Of a stretch of DNA of 15,508 nt, positions 1 through 6,926 are shown piece by piece. Below the pieces are notes generated by a model. It was not told the DNA's origin. It was given only the letters and a program-made list of their open reading frames with translations, and did not search any database. Each line of letters opens with the position of its first letter. Positions within the stretch are counted from its first letter, which is position 1. Position numbers and translations under genes: made by a program. This DNA is from an uncultured bacterium. Its GTDB lineage: Bacteria; Actinomycetota; Aquicultoria; SKW223; CALKMS01. The stretch lies in NCBI GenBank assembly GCA_938091145.1, contig CALKMS010000049.1, positions 1-15,508 on the forward strand. Reading direction: 5' to 3'.

Positions 1-150
1 GTTAAAAATTTGGAGAGAATAGAGAGAAATCTCGAAGAGGAAATTCGGTCTCAGTTGGGGATTACTGCAAAGGTAAAGTTAGTTGAGCCTCGAAGTATCC
101 AAAGAAGCGAAGGTAAAGCCAAAAGGGTTTTTGATCGGCGAGAAGTTTAA
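1..150 (+). CDS. Phenylacetate-CoA ligase-like adenylate-forming enzyme, C-terminal end (partial)
   Basis: Reading frame 1 is open from the first base to a TAA at 148-150, giving the last 49 residues of a protein whose start lies outside the window. The tail contains GKAKRVFDRR close to the stop, which resembles the conserved C-terminus of the PaaK/COG1541 family. In that family this end belongs to the mobile C-terminal subdomain and includes the lysine region used for acyl-adenylate formation. The family activates aryl acids such as phenylacetate to their CoA thioesters in the cytoplasm. The next gene encodes a double-ACT protein and begins 12 bases later, an arrangement often seen beside paaK-like genes and indolepyruvate oxidoreductases, which supports the call. 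Substrate cannot be judged from 49 residues. A different member of the adenylate-forming superfamily is the main alternative. Confidence 0.78.
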   Translation, partial: VKNLERIERNLEEEIRSQLGITAKVKLVEPRSIQRSEGKAKRVFDRREV

Positions 151-158
151 AAGGAGGT
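151..158 (+). promoter_or_regulatory. Shine-Dalgarno site of the double-ACT gene
   Basis: AAGGAGGT lies four bases before the ATG at 163. It is a near-perfect anti-16S match and fixes the start of the ACT-domain gene. Confidence 0.8.
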
Positions 159-162
159 AAAA

Positions 163-588
163 ATGAAACAAATTTCGGTTTTTTTAGAAAATAAAAGGGG
201 TAGACTTTTTGAGGTGTGTAACCTTTTAGGAGAGAACGGCCTAAACATCAGAGCTTTATCGGTTGCCGATACCGCTGATTTTGGGATTGTGCGGATGATT
301 ATTGAAGACTATGACCGCGCTTATCAAGCACTCAAAGGATCGGGGTTTACGGTGGCTCTCACTGATGTTATTGCTGTTGAGGTGCCCGATGTACCCGGAG
401 GATTGGCTCGGGTTCTTGAGGTCCTAAAAGACGCAGAGATTAATGTTGAGTATCTTTATTGCTTTGTGGGGCGTCACTCGGGACGGGCAATCGATGTGAT
501 GCGGGTAGAAAATATTGAAGAAGCCACCCAAATATTGAGAGAGAAAGGTTTTAAACTTCTCTCTGACCAGGATATTGCTTCCATTTAA
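163..588 (+). CDS. Tandem ACT-domain protein
   Basis: This 141-residue protein is two ACT modules in tandem: about residues 1-68 (opening KQISVFLENKRGRL, with the Gly-Leu-Asn-Ile turn near 26-29) and about 70-141 (VIAVEVPDVPGGLARVLEVL, then INVEYLY). ACT domains are small ligand-binding folds, often for amino acids, that dimerise and act as sensors or regulators. No catalytic domain is attached and the length is usual for the standalone family. Stand-alone double-ACT proteins commonly sit next to phenylacetate-CoA ligase genes, as here, so it may sense an aromatic amino acid or aryl acid and tune the upstream enzyme; that role is inference from context. The ATG start is supported by the strong ribosome site at 151-158. 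It is probably co-transcribed with the upstream gene. Confidence 0.88.
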   Translation: MKQISVFLENKRGRLFEVCNLLGENGLNIRALSVADTADFGIVRMIIEDYDRAYQALKGSGFTVALTDVIAVEVPDVPGGLARVLEVLKDAEINVEYLYCFVGRHSGRAIDVMRVENIEEATQILREKGFKLLSDQDIASI

Positions 589-618
589 TTTTCTTAGTTG
601 TCTTTGGGTGTTATAATT

Positions 619-648
619 AAGTATATGATTAAGTGGATTTATATACTT
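619..648 (+). repeat. Inverted repeat in the leader of the Sm-like gene
   Basis: AAGTATAT at 619-626 and its perfect complement ATATACTT at 641-648 are separated by 14 bases. It lies between the ACT gene stop and the GTG start at 660, and the ribosome site GAGGTG follows at 650-655. It could be a DNA operator or a weak AT-only mRNA hairpin near the ribosome site. It is not a terminator of the usual kind: there is no GC-rich stem and no U run. Confidence 0.45.
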
Positions 649-659
649 CGAGGTGAAAA

Positions 660-1775
660 GTGTCTTCAAAGAAAATTTATCAGCAGTTCATAAGAAGAAC
701 TGCATCTGAGGGTAAATCTATTGTTGCTTGGGATGCTAACCGTCGCTACGAGGGAGTTTTCAAGCAGTTCGATCCTACGGGAGAGTTTGTGATTTTAGCT
801 AATGTCTGGGTGAGCGAAGGTCAGGAAACAATTTTTGTTTCCGAAATGCTTTTACCATTGGACAGTTTGAATATTGTTTCCGCCGGATTACCAATTGAAA
901 CTTTCGAGGAAGAAACCTATGAGGAGTTTGGCGCTGTTTACCCGACAGAAGTCTCTCAAGAAGCAGAAACACCATTGACTTTCCAATCCGCGATGGAAAC
1001 TGAAAAGACTTTAACTTCCTCACCGACTGAAACAGGAGAAAGATCTGCATCTTTGGTGGAAAGATCAAAAGAGTCTGATTCTACAGCTCAGATGCCAATT
1101 GATTCGGCAACCTCCAAATTAGTAAATTTACCTTTGACTTCGACATCCTCTCCGCCGACGGCACCAGACGAGTCGATATCTGCACAATCATCCGCTCCTT
1201 CAGTTTTCACTTCGGGCACCTCAAAATCCGCAACGGTGCCACCTTCTTCCAAAGAAGCAAAAATAGCAGCTGAACCACTGGTGACAACTTCTCCTGGGGA
1301 AGTAAAAAGTTCTGATGAGAAAAAAGATGAGACTCAGGAGGAAAAAACTGCTCCAATTCAAAAGGTAAAGACCGGTTTTGAAAAAATTCCCAGGTTTTTT
1401 CAAAAAGTATTCAAGAAAAAAGCCAAACAAGAATATTCACAGGATGTTGCTAGGAAAATACCACCAACTCCCGCTTATCGTTCTTCCCAGCCAAGAAGAA
1501 CTTTTCCCTCTGTGCCGCCAGTTAGTCCTCGGGTAACTGTTCCCGGTACCCCGCCGCCGGCTGCCCACCCGCAGGTTATTCAAAGGCGTTCGGCCCAAGT
1601 TTCGACTTCTTCTTTTTTTTCTCAGCCTGTCCCCTATCAAGCTGATATTCCTAAGCAGAAAGTTGATATTGGCACCTTGATTCTTGATATTTTAATTGGC
1701 ATTTTAACTTTAGTAGTTATTGCAATTGTAGCAATGGGCTTCCTCGGTATAAAAATTCCCTCCCTTCCCTTTTAA
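660..1775 (+). CDS. Sm-like N-terminal domain, disordered linker and C-terminal membrane anchor; function unknown
   Basis: I do not recognise this 371-residue protein as a named family. Residues about 15-75 look like a small beta-barrel of the Sm/LSm type: GKSIVAWDANRRYEGVFKQF with FD and FVIL after it resembles the Sm1 motif, and a short strand ending in NIVSA resembles Sm2. Residues about 80-230 are a low-complexity Ser/Thr/Pro/Glu linker. Residues 235-266 are strongly basic (several KK pairs), and 267-335 are Pro-rich. Residues about 338-362 form one hydrophobic helix close to the C-terminus, so the protein should be tail-anchored with the barrel in the cytoplasm. GTG at 660 follows GAGGTG at 650-655. 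It stands alone between the ACT gene and the ATPase operon, with about 70 and 105 base gaps. The Sm assignment is by eye; a PRC-barrel or SH3-like fold is an alternative. Confidence 0.8.
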   Translation: MSSKKIYQQFIRRTASEGKSIVAWDANRRYEGVFKQFDPTGEFVILANVWVSEGQETIFVSEMLLPLDSLNIVSAGLPIETFEEETYEEFGAVYPTEVSQEAETPLTFQSAMETEKTLTSSPTETGERSASLVERSKESDSTAQMPIDSATSKLVNLPLTSTSSPPTAPDESISAQSSAPSVFTSGTSKSATVPPSSKEAKIAAEPLVTTSPGEVKSSDEKKDETQEEKTAPIQKVKTGFEKIPRFFQKVFKKKAKQEYSQDVARKIPPTPAYRSSQPRRTFPSVPPVSPRVTVPGTPPPAAHPQVIQRRSAQVSTSSFFSQPVPYQADIPKQKVDIGTLILDILIGILTLVVIAIVAMGFLGIKIPSLPF

Positions 1776-1867
1776 CCTTTTGTTCATTTTTGAGCTCGTT
1801 TAGCCTTTAAAATCATCCACTTATCGATTTGTAATTGAAAAAAAGTTAAAATAACCTTTTAAATTTT

Positions 1868-1875
1868 GGGAGGTG
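1868..1875 (+). promoter_or_regulatory. Shine-Dalgarno site deciding the start of the Rossmann gene
   Basis: GGGAGGTG ends five bases before the ATG at 1881. A longer reading from TTG at 1866 would place the ribosome site inside the coding region, so ATG 1881 is preferred. Confidence 0.75.
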
Positions 1876-1880
1876 TTAAA

Positions 1881-2270
1881 ATGGAAAAGGTAAAAATTGC
1901 TTTAATTGGGGCTGGACGGACGGGCACTCCTCTTCTGAGGGAACTTTTCAAGTATCCCTTTGTTGAGGTAGTGGGAGTGGCTGATTTAAATCCTCAAGCT
2001 GAAGGAATGAAGCTGGCACGCGAAAAAGGGATTTACACTACTCAAGATCCAATGGAGCTAGTGAAAAAAGGAGAAGAAATTGATGTTTTGATTGAGGTAA
2101 GTGGAGATAGGAGTTTAAAGCGGCGGATCAAAGATTATTTTGAAGAGATTAACAATAAAAAAACTATTATTATGCATGATTTGATTGCTCGGTTATTTAT
2201 TACGGTTTGCACGGGGAAACAATCACTTGTTCCCAGCTTCCATCCAGACGATGTGGGAATTGGAGACTGA
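1881..2270 (+). CDS. Small stand-alone Rossmann-fold (homoserine dehydrogenase-like NAD-binding) protein
   Basis: The 129-residue product starts MEKVKIALIGAGRTGTPLL, a beta strand followed by GxGxxG, the classic dinucleotide-binding turn. VEVVGVADLNPQA follows at about 31-43, where an acidic residue at the end of strand 2 would favour NAD. Later segments IDVLIEVSGD and KTIIMHDLIARL fit the remaining strands of the N-terminal domain of homoserine or inositol-phosphate dehydrogenases. No catalytic C-terminal domain is present, so it is a single-domain protein, probably a nucleotide or redox sensor rather than a full oxidoreductase. Similar short domains occur fused to signalling proteins in some anaerobes (recollection, not tested). 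It is the first gene of the ATPase operon and overlaps the next frame by up to 20 bases, so translation is probably coupled. A role in ATPase control is inference only. Confidence 0.8.
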   Translation: MEKVKIALIGAGRTGTPLLRELFKYPFVEVVGVADLNPQAEGMKLAREKGIYTTQDPMELVKKGEEIDVLIEVSGDRSLKRRIKDYFEEINNKKTIIMHDLIARLFITVCTGKQSLVPSFHPDDVGIGD

Positions 2271-2604
2271 GGGGAGAAGTCTGTTAAACGAGAAGATTAA
2301 AGAGGTTAAAAAAACAGAGGCTAAAGCTCGCGAAATAATTGAGAAGGCTTTTCGCTGGCGGGAGGCGTTTTATGAGCAGCTAAAAAAAGAAAAAGATAAG
2401 CTCTTCAGTCAAGCGAGGGAAGAGGCCAAGCGGGAAATTGATACCTATTCAAAAAAAGTTAAAGAAGAAGCGGTAAAAGAGATTAATTTGCTCGAGAGAG
2501 AAGAAGAAGCTGAAGAGAAGGAGTTAGAAAAAAGAGCAAACCAGAACTTTGAGATGGCGGTGGAGGAAGCTCTCAGGCTATTCTTAAAAACTTATGGCGG
2601 TTGA
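2251..2604 (+). CDS. ntpF: V/A-type ATPase peripheral-stalk subunit H/G-like (E. hirae NtpF type)
   Basis: The product of about 117 residues is almost entirely a charged, Ala/Glu/Lys-rich coiled coil (EKIKEVKKTEAKAREIIEKA and onward). This is the signature of the small peripheral-stalk subunit that pairs with subunit E to hold the catalytic head against the membrane part. Its place directly before subunit I matches the E. hirae ntp operon, where this gene is named ntpF; archaeal literature calls it AhaH or subunit H/G. The start is uncertain. ATG 2251 has no clear ribosome site and overlaps the upstream gene by 20 bases. The sequence GAGGGGAG at 2268-2275, straddling the upstream stop, is well spaced for a CTG start at 2281, which would give 107 residues, close to the family norm. 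It overlaps the next gene by 11 bases. Confidence 0.82.
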   Translation: MWELETEGRSLLNEKIKEVKKTEAKAREIIEKAFRWREAFYEQLKKEKDKLFSQAREEAKREIDTYSKKVKEEAVKEINLLEREEEAEEKELEKRANQNFEMAVEEALRLFLKTYGG

Positions 2605-4564
2605 AAAAGTAAAAAAGGTTAGTTTAATAGTGCCGAAGAGCGAAAGCGAGAATCTGCTTTTGCAACTACAGCGAGAGGGCTTTTTCCAATTTGAGGAAGT
2701 TTCTTTTAGACTTGAGGATAACGAGCAATCTAAAGCACAAGCATTAGAAGAAGCTGAAACTTCTCTTAGGGAAGAGTTAAGTCGGGTGCATTTTTGCCTT
2801 CGTTTTTTGAGTTCTTTTCTTCCAGCCCGAGGATTTATCCAAAGTTTTTTCAAACCACGTCTTCAAACCACGCGCCGGCGAATTGAATCGATGGAGGAAA
2901 AGAAACTTTTTTATCTCTATGAAGAGTGTGAACGCCTTGATCGGCGCTTGGTGGAGATAAATCGCCGATTGGAAGAAATAGACCATTTTATTTCCTTGTT
3001 GAAGCCCTGGCTTTCTTTTCCGTTGCCATTGAGTGGGAGGGTAAGCGAAAGTGTGAGTTTTTTCTTGACTACTCTTTCGAGGCATGTTTATGAGCACTTG
3101 AGAGAAGTGTTAGAGAAAGAAAAGTTAGCTTGGCTCGAATTGATTTCTGAGAAAGAAAATAAAACTTATGTGGCTGTTTTCTTTCACCGTGAGTTGGGAA
3201 AAAAAGTGGAAAAGGTTTTTTCAGATTTGGAACTTGAGAAAGTAGTTTTCGATAGTGATTTAAACCCTTCCAAACTAAGCAAAGAACTTTTAGCTGAAAA
3301 GAAACGATTAGTTAAGGAGAAGAAAAAAATAGAGAAAAAAGTCCAAAAATATCTTTCTTTTCTCGATCTACTTAGGTTGATGGAGGGTTATTTGAAGGCT
3401 CGTCTAGCGCGGGTCCAAGCTCAAAATAAACTTTTAGCTACTGAAAGAACAGCATTTATAGAAGGTTGGGTAAGGGAAGCTGACAGTAAGAGAATAGCAA
3501 AAGTCTTGAACTCTTCTCTTTCCGCTTACGAGTTGGTCTTAATTGATCCGCTACCGACTGATAATCCGCCAGTGATACTAAAAAATAAGGCTTTCTTCAA
3601 GCCTTTCGAGATTCTAGTTGAGCTTTATGGGTTGCCTAATTATTGGGAGATTGATCCAACTCCTTTTTTGGCATTTACTTTTCTTCTTTTTTTTGGTATG
3701 GCAGTTGGTGATGCGGGTTATGCCATTCTCCTTTATATTTCCATTGCTTTACTTCGTTGGTGGCTTCCCTTTTCGGCTAAAGGTCGCCAGTTTTTAAAGG
3801 TTTTTACCTACGGAACCATTCCTTCTTTCGTGGTTGGCGTTTTAACCGGGAGCTGGTTTGGCTTGCCAACAGCTTCGCTGCCATCTTTTTTGAAGCAAAT
3901 GATAGTGCTTAATCCTTTGGAAGGTTCCGGTCCAGTAATTTTTTTGGTTGTTACTCTGATTATTGGTTTTTTGCATCTTATTAGCGGACTGCTGATAGAG
4001 GCGGCTGACAATTTCCGGAGAGGTAATTGGCAATCAGCTTTGCTTGATCAAGTAGGTACCATTGTTTTTTTGATCGGTGCTTTCCTCTACATCGTAATTT
4101 TCTTTCAAAGTATAAGTGGAAAAGTTCCTTCTTGGAGTCCAATTGCTAAGGCTTTATTGCTTGTTGGGGCAGCAGTCATTGTTTTATTTGCTAATCGAGA
4201 AAGCAAAAGCTGGCTGGGAAGGATTGGGGGTGGATTGTACTCCCTTTATGGAATGAGCAGTTATCTTGGCGACACAATTTCCTATTCTCGCTTGATGGCG
4301 CTTGGCCTCGCTACAGTTTTGATTGGTTTTTCTTTTAATCTTATGATTCAGCCTCTATGGGGCTTTGGTTGGATAGGGGCAATAGTTGCTTTACCAATAT
4401 TTCTTTTTCTCCACTTAGCTAATCTAGCAATTAACTTAATTGGCGCTTTTGTTCATCCATTGCGCTTGCACTATGTTGAACTTTTTAAGCAATTTTATGA
4501 AGATGGTGGGCGAAAATTTGAACCCCTGACACTAGAAAGCGAAGGGGTTTTGTTGAAAAAATAA
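2594..4564 (+). CDS. ntpI: V/A-type ATPase membrane subunit I (a-subunit)
   Basis: At 656 residues this has the usual size and two-part design of subunit I. The N-terminal half (about 1-350) is cytoplasmic and rich in charged coiled coil, for example around 85-130 and 225-265; it binds the peripheral stalks. The C-terminal half (about 355-640) has some seven or eight hydrophobic helices, beginning FLAFTFLLFFGMAVGDAGYA, and forms the two ion half-channels beside the rotor ring. SYSRLMALGLA contains Arg566, matching the essential rotor-facing arginine of the family (Arg735 in yeast Vph1). The ATG at 2594 lies inside the previous gene, so translation is probably coupled. Subunit K follows after 16 bases. 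Nothing is truncated. Confidence 0.96.
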   Translation: MAVEKVKKVSLIVPKSESENLLLQLQREGFFQFEEVSFRLEDNEQSKAQALEEAETSLREELSRVHFCLRFLSSFLPARGFIQSFFKPRLQTTRRRIESMEEKKLFYLYEECERLDRRLVEINRRLEEIDHFISLLKPWLSFPLPLSGRVSESVSFFLTTLSRHVYEHLREVLEKEKLAWLELISEKENKTYVAVFFHRELGKKVEKVFSDLELEKVVFDSDLNPSKLSKELLAEKKRLVKEKKKIEKKVQKYLSFLDLLRLMEGYLKARLARVQAQNKLLATERTAFIEGWVREADSKRIAKVLNSSLSAYELVLIDPLPTDNPPVILKNKAFFKPFEILVELYGLPNYWEIDPTPFLAFTFLLFFGMAVGDAGYAILLYISIALLRWWLPFSAKGRQFLKVFTYGTIPSFVVGVLTGSWFGLPTASLPSFLKQMIVLNPLEGSGPVIFLVVTLIIGFLHLISGLLIEAADNFRRGNWQSALLDQVGTIVFLIGAFLYIVIFFQSISGKVPSWSPIAKALLLVGAAVIVLFANRESKSWLGRIGGGLYSLYGMSSYLGDTISYSRLMALGLATVLIGFSFNLMIQPLWGFGWIGAIVALPIFLFLHLANLAINLIGAFVHPLRLHYVELFKQFYEDGGRKFEPLTLESEGVLLKK

Positions 4565-4580
4565 ATTTTGGAGGTGAACG

Positions 4581-5069
4581 ATGGAGGTTTTTCTAGGTTT
4601 ACAAGGAGTGCACTGGGTTTTTTTAGGAGCGGCTCTGGCGGCCATTGGCGGAGGGATGGGTTCAGCCATGGGGATTACTTACGCGGCTCAAATCGCCGCT
4701 GGGGTAATGGCTGAAGATCCGGACAAATTTGGTAACCTCGTAGTGATTGTCGCTTTACCGGGGACCCAGGGAATTTATGGCTTTATCACTGCCATTCTTT
4801 CCTTAATTTTGTTTGGTTTGTTGGGTGGCGGCGCTGGAGCTAAGGTGGCGGCTATAAGTGGATTTAAAGCTTTTCTTGCTTGTTTACCAGTGGCTTTTGT
4901 TTGTTTTGCCAGCGCTATTTATCAGGGAATTACTTCGGCGGCTACCGCTGGAGTTGTGGCTAAAAAGCCTGAAGCTACTGGTAAAGCCATAGTATTACCG
5001 GCTATGGTTGAAACCTATGCTGTTCTTTCTTTGATTATTTCTATCTTTTTGCTTTTGGCAGCTAAGTAG
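4581..5069 (+). CDS. ntpK: V/A-type ATPase rotor ring subunit K (16-kDa duplicated proteolipid)
   Basis: The 162-residue protein has four membrane helices arranged as two fused hairpins (about 12-42, 52-82, 92-125, 137-161), the 16-kDa V-type form rather than the 8-kDa F-type form. Only the second hairpin has the ion-carrying carboxylate, Glu144 in AMVETYA. Residues equivalent to the Na+ site of E. hirae NtpK are all present with the same spacing: Leu59, Thr62, Gln63 and Tyr66 in LPGTQGIYG, Gln115 in IYQG and Glu144. In E. hirae these are Leu61, Thr64, Gln65, Tyr68, Gln110 and Glu139. Sodium coupling is therefore likely. GGAGGTG at 4570-4576 supports ATG 4581. The subunits assemble into the membrane ring turned by the D/F stalk. 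Confidence 0.96.
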   Translation: MEVFLGLQGVHWVFLGAALAAIGGGMGSAMGITYAAQIAAGVMAEDPDKFGNLVVIVALPGTQGIYGFITAILSLILFGLLGGGAGAKVAAISGFKAFLACLPVAFVCFASAIYQGITSAATAGVVAKKPEATGKAIVLPAMVETYAVLSLIISIFLLLAAK

Positions 5070-5085
5070 CTTGAGGAGGGTTAAT

Positions 5086-5685
5086 TTGCAAGCTATCATT
5101 GAAAAAATATTATCTGATGCCAGAGAAGAGGCTAAAGCGATAAAAGTAGAGGCTCAAAGAGAGAAGAAAAAAATTTTAGCCGAAGCAAGGAGAGAAGCTC
5201 AAAGGCTTAAAGAAGAGTTAATAAGGGAGGGGAAGAATAAGGCGGAGCAAATTGTTGAAGGTTTGATTCGAGAAAAAAAGATTGAGCTGAAAAAGAAGAG
5301 GCTGAAGTTTAAACGTCAAAAGTTAGAGAAAGTTTTTGAAGCTGCTTTGGAGAGGCTTTTAGGCCTTCCTGAAAAAGAAAAAAAGAAGGTTATTTATTCG
5401 ATGATTTTGCGTTTAGCTCAAGGGGGAGAAGAGGTGGTAGTTGCTCAGGATGAATCCCAAATTTATGATAGTGTTTTTTTAGAACAATTAAATCAGGAAA
5501 TTAAGAAAAGCGGAAAAGAGCCGCTTAAACTTTCTCAGGAAGTAAGAGATTTAAAAGGTGGATTTATTTTGAAAAAAGAGAACTTGGAAATTAACGCAAG
5601 TTTTGAAGTTCTTTTTAAGTATTTGTTTGAAAAAGAGATTCAAAATATAGCAAAGGTTTTGTTTGGCGATGGTAAAAGTGAATAA
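5086..5685 (+). CDS. ntpE: V/A-type ATPase peripheral-stalk subunit E
   Basis: The 199-residue product starts with a long charged helix (residues about 1-85: QAIIEKILSDAREEA, then many Glu/Lys/Arg) followed by a compact C-terminal domain (about 95-199). This is the subunit E layout: the helix pairs with the small H/G-like subunit to form the stator, and the C-terminal domain docks on the top of subunit B. I chose TTG 5086 because GAGGAGGG at 5073-5080 sits five bases before it. Starting at TTG 5071 would add five residues and swallow that ribosome site. The gene begins 16 bases after the subunit K stop and runs into the subunit C gene, overlapping by 17 bases. Confidence 0.93.
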   Translation: MQAIIEKILSDAREEAKAIKVEAQREKKKILAEARREAQRLKEELIREGKNKAEQIVEGLIREKKIELKKKRLKFKRQKLEKVFEAALERLLGLPEKEKKKVIYSMILRLAQGGEEVVVAQDESQIYDSVFLEQLNQEIKKSGKEPLKLSQEVRDLKGGFILKKENLEINASFEVLFKYLFEKEIQNIAKVLFGDGKSE

Positions 5686-6628
5686 CCTTATTCTTTATGG
5701 TTTTACGGCTGGTAGAATTAAGCATCTAGAAGGTAAGTATTTAACCAGTGATGATTTAGAACGACTGCTAGCAGCCAATAACTTAGATGAAATAAAAAGT
5801 GTTTTAGCCGATACTTTTTACTCCTTTTTGGTTGAAGAAAAGTTAACTGAGGAAAAGCGGGTTAAGTTAAGTCTCGAGCGTTTTTTAGAAAGCCATTTTA
5901 GGGACTTGACTTCAAGCCTTGTTGATAAACGTGTATGTCAGATATTTCTTTCTTTTTTTGATCTTCAAAACTTTAAGGCGCTTTTCCGGGAAAAGTTTTT
6001 TGGCTTTTTTGTTCAGCATTTATCGCCTCTTTCTGCTTTTTCTGAAGGCGAAATGAGAAAGATAGTGGCGGGAGAAATCAAAGCTGAACCTTATTCCAGC
6101 TGGCTGGCTCAGGCAGAAAAATTATCTGAACCTCAGCTTCTCGATTCCTGGCTGGAAAAAGTTTGCTCCCTGGAAAGATTGAAGCTGGCTCAGAGCTTGA
6201 GGTCTCATCTTTTGGAAGAATGGATAAAAGAGGAGATTAAGATATTAAACTTTAAAGCAATCTGGCGTTTAATGTATTATCGGCTTTCAAATGGTATAAA
6301 AGCTGATGATTTTTTAATTTTTATGACTCCAAATGATAGATCGTATTATTTGCCTTTGCTTGAGTTTGGCGAGGAGGATTTACTGCATTTAATGAGTCAG
6401 GAGCTGGGGGTGACAGTAGAAGATGAGATTTCCTTGGAGATGGGGCAAAATAAGAAGTTTAAGGAGTATTTTAAAAAAGCTTCTTTATATGTTTCTGACC
6501 CTGCTCTTATTTACTTTTATTTCGCGGCTCGGGTTAAAGAAGTCGAATTGGTCCAGATGGCAATTTTTGGCAAACTGAGGAACTGGCAACCTGGTTTTTT
6601 GGAGAGGGTGGTAAGAGACTATGTTTAA
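5669..6628 (+). CDS. ntpC: V/A-type ATPase subunit C (AC39/d-like)
   Basis: This protein of about 319 residues has the mostly helical, membrane-lacking character of subunit C, the funnel-shaped socket that joins the central stalk (D, F) to the K ring. Recognisable pieces are the N-terminal GFTAGRIKHLEGKYLTSDDLERLL, and a C-terminal region with YYFAARVKEVELVQMAIFGKL-like character (FYFAARVKEVELVQ near 290) that is well kept in the family, where a repeat ends in an Arg-Xaa-Lys-Glu stretch. ATG 5669 is preferred over TTG 5663 two codons upstream; GTG 5675 is also possible. All lie inside the end of subunit E, so translational coupling is expected. Sequence conservation is low in this family, so gene order is part of the evidence. 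Confidence 0.9.
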   Translation: MVKVNNLILYGFTAGRIKHLEGKYLTSDDLERLLAANNLDEIKSVLADTFYSFLVEEKLTEEKRVKLSLERFLESHFRDLTSSLVDKRVCQIFLSFFDLQNFKALFREKFFGFFVQHLSPLSAFSEGEMRKIVAGEIKAEPYSSWLAQAEKLSEPQLLDSWLEKVCSLERLKLAQSLRSHLLEEWIKEEIKILNFKAIWRLMYYRLSNGIKADDFLIFMTPNDRSYYLPLLEFGEEDLLHLMSQELGVTVEDEISLEMGQNKKFKEYFKKASLYVSDPALIYFYFAARVKEVELVQMAIFGKLRNWQPGFLERVVRDYV

Positions 6629-6926
6629 AATTGTTTTTTTAGGCGAGGAGGTTGAAAGTTTTCCTTTGCGGATATTTGGAGCCGATTACTACGACGCTAG
6701 AACGGGTTTACCTCAGATTAACTGGGAGGAAGTCAATCTCCTCCTGATTAATGAAAATTTTTATGCTCATTGGGAAAAAGAAGTGGAGAGGCTTCTAAAA
6801 CGCCATCCTGCTTTAAACCTTTTAGTTTTGCCTAGCAGTCGCCAGAAACTTGGGCTAACAGGCGAGAGGCTGCAAAGTCTTTTGGAAAAAGTTGTTGGCA
6901 CTCAGCTTATTAAGAGGGGGTCGTAA
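6621..6926 (+). CDS. ntpG: V/A-type ATPase central-stalk subunit F
   Basis: At 101 residues it has the size of subunit F, called NtpG in E. hirae. It opens with a short strand (FKIVFLGEEVESFPL) and continues in an alternating alpha/beta pattern (VNLLLINENF, then LNLLVLPSS), like the CheY-like fold of the family; the C-terminal helix inserts along subunit D in the rotor. The usual internal Gly-Leu-Ala-Gly motif is not obvious, so the sequence is diverged and the call rests partly on position between C and A, the same as in the ntp operon. The ATG overlaps the subunit C stop by eight bases and the TAA abuts the subunit A ATG exactly. Confidence 0.85.
   Translation: MFKIVFLGEEVESFPLRIFGADYYDARTGLPQINWEEVNLLLINENFYAHWEKEVERLLKRHPALNLLVLPSSRQKLGLTGERLQSLLEKVVGTQLIKRGS

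Noticed and set aside
598..617. TTGTCT and TATAAT as a promoter for the Sm-like gene
   Set aside because: TATAAT at 612-617 is attractive but only eight bases separate it from TTGTCT; other -35 choices at correct spacing are poor matches, so no promoter was called.
1776..1880. Promoter or terminator ahead of the ATPase operon
   Set aside because: TTGTAA and TAAAAT occur here but at the wrong spacing, and no stem with a U run is seen; the region probably holds the operon promoter but I cannot place it.
2185..2270. Frameshift joining the Rossmann protein to the stalk subunit
   Set aside because: The Rossmann domain is already complete near LIARLF and the stalk subunit has a family-like beginning, so two overlapping genes explain the sequence better than a broken fusion.
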